Positions 25,589 through 33,600 of a stretch of 64,000 bases of DNA are shown here, one piece after another. The stretch's first letter is position 1. Each line of letters opens with the position of its first letter. The notes below the pieces were generated by a model. The model was not told the DNA's origin, ran no database searches, and was given only the letters and a program-made list of their open reading frames with translations. The translations under genes and the position numbers were made by a program. Origin of the DNA: Amycolatopsis alba DSM 44262 (GTDB lineage: Bacteria > Actinomycetota > Actinomycetes > Mycobacteriales > Pseudonocardiaceae); contig NZ_KB913032.1 in NCBI RefSeq assembly GCF_000384215.1, positions 769,021 through 833,020 of the forward strand, read 5' to 3'.

Positions 25589-25990
25589 TCACTCACGCCA
25601 ACGGTTGTTGAGGAAGGCGTCGTCCTCGTCGTCCGCCGGTACCGGACGGCGAGGAGCGCGCCGGGGGGTGTCCCGGCCCGCACGGGCCGGCGGCTCCGAA
25701 GCGAACGGAGCCGCCGGGTCCTCGAAAGCGGGGGCGTCGTCGAACGCCGACGCGTTCCCCGGCTGCGCGTGCGACCGGTCGGTGCTCCAGCCGGACTTCG
25801 TCTTCCGCTCCCCCAGTTCACGCCGATGCTCGACATAGCGCTGGGCGGTCTGGACCTGCTTGGTCATGAACTCCTGCGAGCTTGCCTTGATTTCGTCGGC
25901 CTTCTGGTCCCGCAGGACCCGGCGCTCCGACTGCTCGCGGACCAGACCGTCCAGGGTCGCCTTCATCGCGGAGGTTTCATCGGCGCTCAT
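25589..25990 (-). CDS. Hypothetical protein of the FAAL/type VII operon
   Basis: The protein has 133 residues from the ATG at 25990, behind GGGGAG. The N-terminal 60 residues are helical and charged (MSADETSAMKATLDGLVREQ onward), possibly coiled coil. The C-terminal half is disordered and rich in Pro, Ala and acidic residues. No family is recognised. It is the last gene of the five-gene minus-strand operon, 21 bases after the glycine-rich protein, so it may be a chaperone or co-substrate of that protein. Confidence 0.65.
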   Translation of the reverse strand: MSADETSAMKATLDGLVREQSERRVLRDQKADEIKASSQEFMTKQVQTAQRYVEHRRELGERKTKSGWSTDRSHAQPGNASAFDDAPAFEDPAAPFASEPPARAGRDTPRRAPRRPVPADDEDDAFLNNRWRE

Positions 25991-26011
25991 CTGTTTCTCC
26001 CCTGCCTCGGA

Positions 26012-29011
26012 TTACCGCCTGCGGATGGACGACTGATCCTCATCGTCCAGCAGCGAGCCGGTGATACGCCCGGTGGGTTCGTTGATCTGGTCGAACACCT
26101 CGCCCTCGATCCGGTACGCGCGGTTGGTCCGTTCCTGGTCACCACCGCCGCCGCCCTGGCCACCGCCGCCCATGCCGCCCATCGGCGGCATCGCGCCGCC
26201 ACCGAACGACTGACCGGTCGATCCGCTCATCGGGGCGGACGGGGCACCCGCGGCCACGGGCTGCGGCTGATGTGTCCCGCCGCCGGTGTGCACGCCTTCG
26301 GTCAGCGGCTGGCCCGTCGACGGGGTCGCGGTTTCGAACGGGGCCGGAATCGCCGAACCGCCGACGCCGTGGGCGCCGCCACCGCCACCGCCGACGTCAC
26401 CGCCGCTGATGTCGCCGCCGCTGATGGGGCTTCCGCTGAGACCGTCGGGAACGGTTCCGCCGCCACCGTGATGTGGGGTGAACGCCGGACGGGGTTCGGG
26501 CTGCGTCGTCCCGGTGACGGGCTTGGCCTCGTGCAAGGGCTTGTGTGTGTCCGAGGGATCCTTGTCCTCGCCGAGGGTGTACGTGGTCGGCTTTCCGGTG
26601 CCGTCGTCGACGGTGACGACCGTCGGCCCGGACGGGCCGTCGGGACGTTCGGCGGTGATCTTCGTATCGCCGTCCTGGAAGTGGATCTTGCCGTCCGGGC
26701 CGGGGCGGTGGACGTCATCGCCCGGTTTCCCGTCGTCCGCGCCGGGAATCGAGCCCATCTTGGACTCGTCGTCGGTCCAGTCGAGTTTGAAGTCCTTGGC
26801 AGGCCCGGAACCGTCGCCGACCTTGATCTCCATTTCGCCGTCTTTGTTCGGCTCGGTCATCTCGAAGGTCTTGTCACCCTGCTTGACCTTGAGGGTTTCG
26901 CGCTCGCCGTCCTCGGTCTTGTCCTTGTCACCGTCTTCACCGGGTTTGTCACCGGTCAGCTTGTCGCCGCCCTCACCGGGCAGCTCGTCGTCGAGCTTGT
27001 CCAGTGCCTCCGAGGCCTTCTTCTTGGCCTCTTCCGCGGCTTCCTTGGAGTCGGAGTCCTTGGAATCGGTGTCGCCCGTGCCACCGCCGGGGGCGTCGCC
27101 CATCTTGTCCAGCGCTTCGGACGCCTGCTTCTTCGCGTCTTCAGCGGCCTTTTCGGCCGCTGCCTTGGCTTCGGCGGCGGCATCCGTGCTGCCACCGGTT
27201 CCGCCGCCCGGACCGGAACCCGAACCACCCGAGCCGCCACCACCGAGATCGCCGCCGGTGGGAACGTCACCCATCTTGTTCAGCGCTTCCGACGCCTGCT
27301 TCTTCGCGTTCTCGGCAGCCGCCGCGGCCTGCTTCTTCGCCTCTTCGGCCGCGGCCTTCTGCTCGTCGCCGGAAGACGACGGCGGCGGAGCCGAGCCCGA
27401 AGGCGAGGTCTGGTCCTTGCTCGGGTCCGGGCCGCCACCGGAGCCGCCCTCGGGGATCTTCACGTCCGGGACCGGGACCGGCGCGGGCTTGTAGTCACCC
27501 GACGAACCGGTGCCACCGCCGGAGCCGGAGCCCCCCGTACCGGAGCCGCCGCCCGTACCGGAGCCACCAGCGCCCGAGCCGCCACCCGTGCCGCCCTCGG
27601 GAATGTTCACGTCCGGGACCGGCGGGGGCTTCTGCTGGCCCGACGGACCGGTGCCATCACCCGAACCGCCACCAGGGCCGCCGGTACCCGAGCCGCCGCC
27701 GTACCCGCCGCCCTGGCCGCCACCTTGCCCGCCGGTGCCCTGACCGCCGGTGCCTTGGCCGCCAGGCCCCTGGCCACCGGGGCCACCGCCGGTACCCGAG
27801 CCGCCGGGTCCACCGCCCGTGCCGCCTGCCCCGCCGTTTCCGCCCGCGCCCGCGCCCTGGAACTCGTTCTTGACCTTGCCCATGACCTTGTCGAGCTCGT
27901 CGTAGGCCTGGTTGACGAAGTCCTTGGTTTCCTTGCAGTTCTTCTCGAAGCCCAGGTAGATGACGGTCCACATCTCGGGGATGAACTGCCGCTGGATCCA
28001 CTGCTTGGCGAGGTTCTGGCCCGCCTTCTTGAACTCGTCGTCGTCGCAGCAGCCGTCGTTGTTCAGCTGCTGGACGAGGTTGGAGCCGAAGTTGGCGTCC
28101 ATCCAGCCCGCGATCGCGCCGAGGTCCTCCTTGCCGCTCTTCTCACCGGCGGCGATGGCGACGACCTTCTGCGCCATCGGATAGTCGGCCTTGCCGACGA
28201 TCTCCTTGTACCCCTTGACGACCTGGTCGGCCTTCTCCTTGCAGAGCTTGAACACCGCGGTGGTGGTGTGCAGCGTCGCTTCGCTCGCGGTGTTCAGCGT
28301 CTGGGAGAGTTTCTTGGCCTTGGGAAGGATCTTCTCGTTGTAGTTGGTCGACGACGCGTCCGCGGCTTGCCCGGTCCAGGTCCCGTAAAGGGTGTTCAGC
28401 TGGGACCCGGTGTCGTCGATGGCCTTCTCGACCGTCTTCGACCCCGTCTTGAAGTGCGCGGCGTCGTCGACGAAGTTCTTGAAGCTGATGCCGCGCTGCT
28501 CGTCGAACGGCTTCTTGATGTCCTTCTCGAAGTCGAGCGCGCGGCTGGTCCCCCGGCAGTCCTCCGGGAGCTTCGCCAGCAGCGAACCGAAGGTCTGGAA
28601 GACCTTGAGCGCGGGCATGGCGGCGTCGAAGATCTCGTCCGACGTCTTGGTCCCGCCGCCTTCCGGCGTGGGTTCCTTCGTGCCGTCCAGCTTCTTGTCG
28701 CCGTCGTTGACGGCCTTCGTCTCTTCCTTCTGGGTGAAGCTGGCCTGATCGCCGGCGTTCTTCGCGCCCTCGTAGATCTTCTTGGTGTCGTCGCCGTAGG
28801 GCAGGAAGGGAAGAGCGTTGTAGGTCTCCGCGTACTTCGCGGCTTCCTTGCGCTTCGCTTTGATGTCCTCCGGCTCGTCGATCCCGCTCCAAGGAGGGGG
28901 CGCCGGATGGGTCTTGATCCACGAGCCGATGAGCGCGGTCTTGTTGGCGGGCGGCACGCTCGGGTTGTCGAGGAGGGCCTTGACGTCGGTCCAGGTGAGT
29001 TCGTCGGCCAC
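26012..29011 (-). CDS. Large WXG/glycine-rich putative type VII secretion substrate
   Basis: The protein has 999 residues; its GTG start shares a base with the TAG of the preceding gene. Residues 1-385 are helical and contain a W-x-G turn (YGTWTGQAADAS near 213), as in WXG100/PPE-like ESX substrates. Residues about 385-545 are glycine-rich repeats (GGQGTGGQG-type) with two similar PVPDV(N/K)IPEGG blocks. Residues about 545-690 carry three copies of a KK(Q/K)ASEALxK helix repeat in Ala/Lys/Glu-rich DNA. The rest is acidic, Gly/Thr-rich and ends with a conserved-looking helix near DQINEPTGRITGSLLDDEDQ. There is no signal peptide and no recognisable toxin domain. Confidence 0.7.
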   Translation of the reverse strand: MADELTWTDVKALLDNPSVPPANKTALIGSWIKTHPAPPPWSGIDEPEDIKAKRKEAAKYAETYNALPFLPYGDDTKKIYEGAKNAGDQASFTQKEETKAVNDGDKKLDGTKEPTPEGGGTKTSDEIFDAAMPALKVFQTFGSLLAKLPEDCRGTSRALDFEKDIKKPFDEQRGISFKNFVDDAAHFKTGSKTVEKAIDDTGSQLNTLYGTWTGQAADASSTNYNEKILPKAKKLSQTLNTASEATLHTTTAVFKLCKEKADQVVKGYKEIVGKADYPMAQKVVAIAAGEKSGKEDLGAIAGWMDANFGSNLVQQLNNDGCCDDDEFKKAGQNLAKQWIQRQFIPEMWTVIYLGFEKNCKETKDFVNQAYDELDKVMGKVKNEFQGAGAGGNGGAGGTGGGPGGSGTGGGPGGQGPGGQGTGGQGTGGQGGGQGGGYGGGSGTGGPGGGSGDGTGPSGQQKPPPVPDVNIPEGGTGGGSGAGGSGTGGGSGTGGSGSGGGTGSSGDYKPAPVPVPDVKIPEGGSGGGPDPSKDQTSPSGSAPPPSSSGDEQKAAAEEAKKQAAAAAENAKKQASEALNKMGDVPTGGDLGGGGSGGSGSGPGGGTGGSTDAAAEAKAAAEKAAEDAKKQASEALDKMGDAPGGGTGDTDSKDSDSKEAAEEAKKKASEALDKLDDELPGEGGDKLTGDKPGEDGDKDKTEDGERETLKVKQGDKTFEMTEPNKDGEMEIKVGDGSGPAKDFKLDWTDDESKMGSIPGADDGKPGDDVHRPGPDGKIHFQDGDTKITAERPDGPSGPTVVTVDDGTGKPTTYTLGEDKDPSDTHKPLHEAKPVTGTTQPEPRPAFTPHHGGGGTVPDGLSGSPISGGDISGGDVGGGGGGAHGVGGSAIPAPFETATPSTGQPLTEGVHTGGGTHQPQPVAAGAPSAPMSGSTGQSFGGGAMPPMGGMGGGGQGGGGGDQERTNRAYRIEGEVFDQINEPTGRITGSLLDDEDQSSIRRR

Positions 29012-29322
29012 TAGCGCATCCCCGTCTTGGTGATCTTGTTCTTCTGCTCGTTCTCATTGGCGCCGTAGGCGGAACCCGCGGTGGCGAGGTTCGTGCCGAA
29101 CGAGCCGAGCGTGGTGCTGTACCCCTGGACCGAGGCCCACAACGCGGCGACACCGTCGGTGTATTTCTTCGAGTGGTCGCCGTGCGCCTGGCCGAAGCCC
29201 GCAGCGTTCACGGGAGTGCTCGACAGATCGGGATTGTCTTCGAGCAACTGCTCCGTCAGCTTTCCGATGTCCTTCGACGCCGATGAAAGCGCATCGGTCG
29301 CCGCGGTGAAGCCCCCGCTCAT
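29011..29322 (-). CDS. EspC-like small ESX-secretion protein
   Basis: The protein has 103 residues and is an all-helical small protein (MSGGFTAATDALSSASKDIG at the start, then AALWASVQGYSTTLGSFGTNL). The pattern matches the EspC / 'type VII secretion target' family, with no cysteine. It starts five bases after the ACP gene, and its stop overlaps the start of the large glycine-rich gene. The two are therefore translationally coupled and may form a heterodimer, as WXG100-like pairs do. No ESX membrane or ATPase genes lie in the window. Confidence 0.75.
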   Translation of the reverse strand: MSGGFTAATDALSSASKDIGKLTEQLLEDNPDLSSTPVNAAGFGQAHGDHSKKYTDGVAALWASVQGYSTTLGSFGTNLATAGSAYGANENEQKNKITKTGMR

Positions 29323-29327
29323 TCTTC

Positions 29328-29591
29328 TCAGCGCCTTTCGTCGGATCCGTCGGCCTTACCGTCGAGTGCCTCTTCGAGCACTTCCGCCACCGACCCGATG
29401 TCGATGAACCGGTCCAGCTGGTCCAGATCAATCCTCACATCGTGGTAGATCTCCAGCGCCGACAGGAGTTTTATGCGTCCTTTGGAGTCGATGCCCAGCT
29501 CTTCGAGCGGTGCGTCGAACTCGATTTCGGCGGGATCAAGCCGGAAAATCTCACTGACGACCTTCACGACCTGCGCGCGGTGATCACCCAC
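29328..29591 (-). CDS. Acyl carrier protein
   Basis: The protein has 87 residues from the GTG at 29591, which overlaps the FAAL stop by eight bases. The phosphopantetheine site is LEELGIDSKGRIKLL. The family consensus (G(I/V)DS(L/I)) is matched, with Lys-Gly in place of the usual Leu-hydrophobic pair. It is probably loaded with a fatty acid by the adjacent FAAL. The downstream genes encode ESX-type proteins, which is an unusual setting for an ACP. Confidence 0.83.
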   Translation of the reverse strand: MGDHRAQVVKVVSEIFRLDPAEIEFDAPLEELGIDSKGRIKLLSALEIYHDVRIDLDQLDRFIDIGSVAEVLEEALDGKADGSDERR

Positions 29592-31233
29592 GGGGCCGAC
29601 TATAACGCGCCTTCGCGGCCGCTCGCGCCACCTTGCCACTGGAAGTGCGCGGAAGGTCACCAGAGGGAACCAGACGGACCGATCGCAACGTCAGATCATG
29701 TTCACGTGACACCGCCCGCAATACCACTCTGGTGACTTCTTTGACATCCGCTTCGGCATTCTTTGCCCATTCGGCTACCAACATCGCCCCTTCACCCATT
29801 TCGTCCGACACGCCGAATGCGGCGACGCGATCGCGGCGGATCGCCGGATGCGCTTCGCCCGCCACCGCCTCGATGTCCTGCGGATGGAAGTTGCGGCCGT
29901 CGATGACGATGAGATCCTTGAGCCTGCCGGTGATGTAAAGGTCACCGCGATGGAACACGCCGAGGTCGCCGGTGCGGAGCCAGCCGCCGACACCGTCGAG
30001 TTCTCCTTCGAACGCGGTGGCGTCGCCGCGACCCCAGTAGCCGTCGGCGACGTTCGGTCCGTGGATCCAGATCTCCCCGGTCAGGCCGTCGGGTCGCGCG
30101 ACCCCGTCGCGGACGATCCGGACCCGCTGCCCGAGGGGACGGCCGACCGAGACGAGCCCCTGACCATCGGGGACTTCGATCGCGCGGCCCTGCGCGAGGG
30201 CTTCCCGGTCGAACACCGCGCCTCGCGGTCCTTCTTCCCCGGCGCTCGCGACGTACACGGTGGCCTCGGCCAGGCCGTAGGACGGGCGGTGGGCTTCGGG
30301 CCGGAAGCCGCGCGGGCCGAAAGCCTCATGGAACCGCGCGACCGTGCGCGGCTGGACCGGTTCGGCGCCATTGAGCGCGACCCGCACGTCGGAGAGATCG
30401 AGGTCGTCCCCCACCTCGTCGGCGGCGTCCGCGGCCAGGTCGAACGCGAAGTTCGGCGCGGCAGTGAACACGGCCGGGTGATCGGCGAGCTGACGCAGCC
30501 ACCTCGCGGGCCGCCGGACGAACTCGGCGGGCGACATGAACACCGACCGCGCGCCGGCGTGGACCGGCAGGCAGAGAAGCTGGATCAGGCCCATGTCGTG
30601 GAAGAACGGGATCCAGCCGGCACAGGTGGTGCCCTCGTCGACGGCGTAGGCCCGGCTCGCCTGCCAGCAGGCGGCGGCGACCGCCCGGTGCGGGATCACC
30701 GCACCGGCGGGCTCCCGCGTCGACCCGGACGTGTACTGGAGGTACGCGGGGCTCTCGGGGGTGACGGGGAGCGGCTCGGCGCCCGGCCCGGAGAGTTCGT
30801 CGACCAGGATCAGGTGTTCGGGCGCCCCGGCTTCACGGACTTTCGCGGCGGCGGCCGAGGAGGTCAGCCAGACCCGCGCGCCGCAGTCCGCCAGCACTCC
30901 GGTGAGCCTGGCTCGCTGGGCGGCGCTGCCCGGCGCCATCAACGGCACGGCCACGAGCCCGGCGGCGAGCGCGCCGAAGAACGCCAGGGGGTAGTTCAGG
31001 TCCTGGCCGGTGAGCACGGCGGCACGATCACCCGGTCGCGTGACCTCTCGCAGCGCTCCCGCGACCACCCGCACCCTCGAGGCGAAGTCCGCCCAGGTGA
31101 CCGTGTCGTCCACCCCGGCGCTGTGATCCTGATGCGTGAACAGCGGTCGCTGGTCGGTCTCGCGAGCGAACAACCGCTCGACGATCGAGGTGCGCAGCAC
31201 CTGCTCCGGAACATCCACCGGCGACGCGGTCAT
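29584..31233 (-). CDS. Fatty acyl-AMP ligase (FAAL)-type adenylating enzyme
   Basis: The protein has 549 residues from the ATG at 31233, with GGGA upstream; longer frames cross a hairpin and are rejected. Adenylation motifs: YLQYTSGSTREPAGAVI (A3), SYGLAEATVYVAS (A5), GEIWIHGPNVADGYWGR, WLRTGDLGVFHRGDLYITGRLKDLIVIDGRNFHPQDIE (A7-A8). The layout and IDGRNFHPQDIE motif are those of FAALs, which make acyl-AMP and pass the acyl group to an ACP rather than CoA. The ACP gene follows with an eight-base overlap. The acyl chain is unknown. Confidence 0.88.
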   Translation of the reverse strand: MTASPVDVPEQVLRTSIVERLFARETDQRPLFTHQDHSAGVDDTVTWADFASRVRVVAGALREVTRPGDRAAVLTGQDLNYPLAFFGALAAGLVAVPLMAPGSAAQRARLTGVLADCGARVWLTSSAAAAKVREAGAPEHLILVDELSGPGAEPLPVTPESPAYLQYTSGSTREPAGAVIPHRAVAAACWQASRAYAVDEGTTCAGWIPFFHDMGLIQLLCLPVHAGARSVFMSPAEFVRRPARWLRQLADHPAVFTAAPNFAFDLAADAADEVGDDLDLSDVRVALNGAEPVQPRTVARFHEAFGPRGFRPEAHRPSYGLAEATVYVASAGEEGPRGAVFDREALAQGRAIEVPDGQGLVSVGRPLGQRVRIVRDGVARPDGLTGEIWIHGPNVADGYWGRGDATAFEGELDGVGGWLRTGDLGVFHRGDLYITGRLKDLIVIDGRNFHPQDIEAVAGEAHPAIRRDRVAAFGVSDEMGEGAMLVAEWAKNAEADVKEVTRVVLRAVSREHDLTLRSVRLVPSGDLPRTSSGKVARAAAKARYSRPRG

Positions 31234-31306
31234 GTCCCGCAACCTACTGGAACGTCGGGGCGCTTGCCCGACCGGGAAGCGTGCTCGGCCGCCGGTGCGT
31301 TCGGGG

Positions 31307-31374
31307 GTCCGTGAAGGCCTCCTCGAAGGTCCATCCATGCCCCCGCCGCCGCCCTCAAGGAGGCCTTCACGGAC
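31307..31374 (-). terminator. Gene-end hairpin downstream of the DUF6801 gene
   Basis: Arms 31307-31323 and 31358-31374 (GTCCGTGAAGGCC plus CTCCT) are complementary over 17 bases, with a 34-base loop. It lies 20 bases past the DUF6801 stop. Transcription of the FAAL operon starts on its far side, so it should insulate that operon. Confidence 0.6.
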
Positions 31375-31394
31375 TTGCGCTCGGGAGGGAGGGG

Positions 31395-32015
31395 TCAGTT
31401 CACGGTGACGGTGGCGAGGGAAGCGTCCTGGCCGGGGTCCATGCCGCACGGCAGGTCGAAGGTGCCGAGATCCGTCGGCGTCCCGTCCGCCCGCTTCGGC
31501 GTGACCTTCCCGGTGAAACCGCCGCCAACGGTGAACACGATCGACCCCGGTTTCTTCACGGTGAGCCCTGGGATCGGACCGGTGATGACGATCCCCAGCG
31601 GCCCGTCCTGCGGTACGGCGGTCACCGGGAAACCCAGGCCGTTGAGCGTGACACCGAGTTCGGTGCCGTTGTAATCGACGCCGACGTTCGCCGACGCGGT
31701 CCCGTCGATCGTCGCGGCGCCGATCAGGTTCAGTGCGGAGACGATGTCCCCGTCGAGGGAGACGGCCACGGAAAAGCCGGTGACGTCGATCGGGGTACCG
31801 ACGGCCACCGCCTCGGGAAAGGTCGCGGTCACCGCGGCGGTGACCTGACGTGCGCCGATGAGCGGCATTTCGCAGGTGAAAGTCAGGTTCTTGGTCACCG
31901 GCCCGGCGGCGGGGGCGGCGGAGGCGACACCCGAGGGCAGGGTGACGGCGGCTCCGGCGAGGACGAGCGCGGTCGCGATCCGGGCAAGGGGTCTCAGGGA
32001 AGAGAAACGCGTCAT
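31395..32015 (-). CDS. Secreted DUF6801-type protein
   Basis: The protein has 206 residues from the ATG at 32015, five bases after GGAGGA. The signal peptide is clear (RIATALVLAGAAVTLPSGVASAAPA). The mature part is a beta-rich domain with two cysteines (TFTCEMPLIG and LPCGMDPG) that could pair, the layout of the actinobacterial DUF6801 domain. Function is unknown; it is probably a cell-surface or extracellular protein. It is divergent from the secreted protease gene. Confidence 0.75.
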   Translation of the reverse strand: MTRFSSLRPLARIATALVLAGAAVTLPSGVASAAPAAGPVTKNLTFTCEMPLIGARQVTAAVTATFPEAVAVGTPIDVTGFSVAVSLDGDIVSALNLIGAATIDGTASANVGVDYNGTELGVTLNGLGFPVTAVPQDGPLGIVITGPIPGLTVKKPGSIVFTVGGGFTGKVTPKRADGTPTDLGTFDLPCGMDPGQDASLATVTVN

Positions 32016-32067
32016 GGAAATCCTCCGGTCGGGAATTCGGGGAGAAAGAATGACGAAATCCGGGAAA

Positions 32068-32096
32068 ACGTTACGACGCCCGGAACCGGTCAACAA
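32068..32096 (-). promoter_or_regulatory. Promoter candidate for the DUF6801 gene
   Basis: Read on the minus strand, TTGTTG (32096-32091) and TAACGT (32073-32068) are 17 bases apart and about 55 bases before the ATG at 32015. The surrounding DNA is unusually AT-rich for the window. Confidence 0.35.
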
Positions 32097-32306
32097 CACA
32101 CCAACGCGCTCGTATCGATTCAGGCGTTCTTGCCCCCATTTTTCTTGTCATTCGGAGACGATTTCACGATCCCGTTATTACCAGGTCCAGGAATCGAGTG
32201 TGGCCGCGCCCGGCGCCGTCGGTGTCGCCGGGCACCCTGATCGGAAGCGGCGGCCGTGAGAGCGGAGCCCTGCCCGCCCGGCCACATCGTTCGAAGTCGT
32301 TTACTC

Positions 32307-32336
32307 TTGTTAATTTCGGACAGAAGACCGGACAAT
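32307..32336 (+). promoter_or_regulatory. Promoter candidate for the secreted protease gene
   Basis: TTGTTA (32307-32312) and GACAAT (32331-32336) are 18 bases apart, about 75 bases before the ATG at 32413. The remainder of the 397-base divergent gap (32016-32412) shows no gene. Confidence 0.35.
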
Positions 32337-32412
32337 TCTCGCCATCTCCGAACCTTTGGCCGCACACTCGACGGGCAGTGTGTTTCTTTCCCCCGGCCTT
32401 GGAGGAGTCACC

Positions 32413-33537
32413 ATGCGTCGAAGAATCGCCCTGGCACTCGGCGGAGCCGCCGTCCTGACCGCGAGTCTCGCTTCCGCCGCCCTCGCCCCGGTCGCGCAGG
32501 CTTCCCCCGGACTGCTCGCCGCCCTGCAGCGGGACCTGGGGCTCACCGCCGCACAGGCCTCGACCAGGCTCGCCCAGGAAATGACCGCCTCTCGCGTGCT
32601 GCCCGCGGCGCAGCAGGCCGCCGGTGCGGCGTTCGGCGGTGCCTGGTTCGATCCGGCGCGCGGCAAACTCGTCGTCGGCGTCACCGATCCCGCCGCGGCT
32701 TCCGCCGTCCGCCAGGCCGGTGCCGAGCCCACCTCGGCCACGATCAGCTCCGCCGCGCTCGACGCGGCGAAGGCCGAAATCGACTTGTCGGCCAAGCGCC
32801 ACCCCGCACCCGCCGCCGTCAGCGGCTGGCGTGCCGACCCGCGCAGCGGCAGTGTCGAGGTCGCCTTGCGGCCCGGCGCCCAGGGCGCCGATGTCGACGC
32901 CTTCCTCGCCACGGCACGGAAAGCCGGTCCGGTCACCGTGGTCACCGCGCCGAAGGCCGAACCGTTCGCGGCGGGCACCGTCGGCGGCGACCCGTACTAC
33001 ATCAACGGGAACACCCGCTGTTCGATCGGGTTCTCCGTGCAGGGCGGCTTCGTCAGCGCGGGGCACTGCGGCGGCACGGGCAGCTCCGTCGTCGGCTGGG
33101 ACGGCTCGGCCATGGGCAGCTTCGCCGGTTCTTCCTTCCCCGACAACGACTACTCGTTCATCCGGATCGGCAACGGCTGGTGGACCGCGCCGGTCGTCCT
33201 CGGCTGGGGCACGGTGAGCGACGCGCTGGTCCGGGGATCGTGGGTCGCGCCCGTCGGCACCTCGGTGTGCCGGTCCGGTTCGACGACGCACTGGCACTGC
33301 GGCACCGTGCTGGGGCAGAACGAGACGATCAACTACTCGCAGGGCGCGGTGCACCAGATGACCCGCACCAACGTCTGCGCGGAACCCGGCGACTCCGGGG
33401 GTTCCTTCATCACCGGTGACCAGGCGCAGGGGGTCACCTCCGGCGGCTGGGGGAACTGCGGTTCCGGCGGCGAGACCTGGTTCCAGCCGGTGAACGAGAT
33501 CCTGCAGCGCTACGGCCTGTCCCTCGTCACCGCGTAG
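32413..33537 (+). CDS. Secreted S1-family serine protease (alpha-lytic/streptogrisin type) with prodomain
   Basis: The protein has 374 residues from the ATG at 32413, behind GGAGGAG. Signal peptide 1-30 ends AQA. A prodomain of about 150 residues follows (LLAALQRDLGLTAAQASTRL onward, alpha-lytic pro type). The mature chymotrypsin-fold protease begins near GGDPYYINGNTRCSIGF. The catalytic triad is His in SAGHCGG, Asp in DNDYSF and Ser in EPGDSGGSF. Paired cysteines match streptogrisins. It is an extracellular peptidase, with no C-terminal binding module. Confidence 0.92.
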   Translation: MRRRIALALGGAAVLTASLASAALAPVAQASPGLLAALQRDLGLTAAQASTRLAQEMTASRVLPAAQQAAGAAFGGAWFDPARGKLVVGVTDPAAASAVRQAGAEPTSATISSAALDAAKAEIDLSAKRHPAPAAVSGWRADPRSGSVEVALRPGAQGADVDAFLATARKAGPVTVVTAPKAEPFAAGTVGGDPYYINGNTRCSIGFSVQGGFVSAGHCGGTGSSVVGWDGSAMGSFAGSSFPDNDYSFIRIGNGWWTAPVVLGWGTVSDALVRGSWVAPVGTSVCRSGSTTHWHCGTVLGQNETINYSQGAVHQMTRTNVCAEPGDSGGSFITGDQAQGVTSGGWGNCGSGGETWFQPVNEILQRYGLSLVTA

Positions 33538-33541
33538 ACCG

Positions 33542-33600
33542 AAGTCCGTGAAGGCCTCCTTCCCTACTCTCAGGGTAGGGAAGGAGGCCTTCACGGACTT
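33542..33600. terminator. Perfect 26-base-arm hairpin between convergent genes
   Basis: Arms 33542-33567 and 33575-33600 are fully complementary around a seven-base loop. The outer part is the shared AAGTCCGTGAAGGCCTCC arm; the inner part (TTCCCTAC) differs from the other copies. It fills the gap between the protease stop (33537) and the stop of the stand-alone A-domain gene (33601). It is the likely terminator of the NRPS operon. Confidence 0.7.

Noticed and set aside
24155..29014. A 1,619-codon open frame on the plus strand
   Set aside because: It crosses the GntP gene out of frame and the minus-strand Gly-rich gene. Its composition is a codon shadow with no ribosome site.
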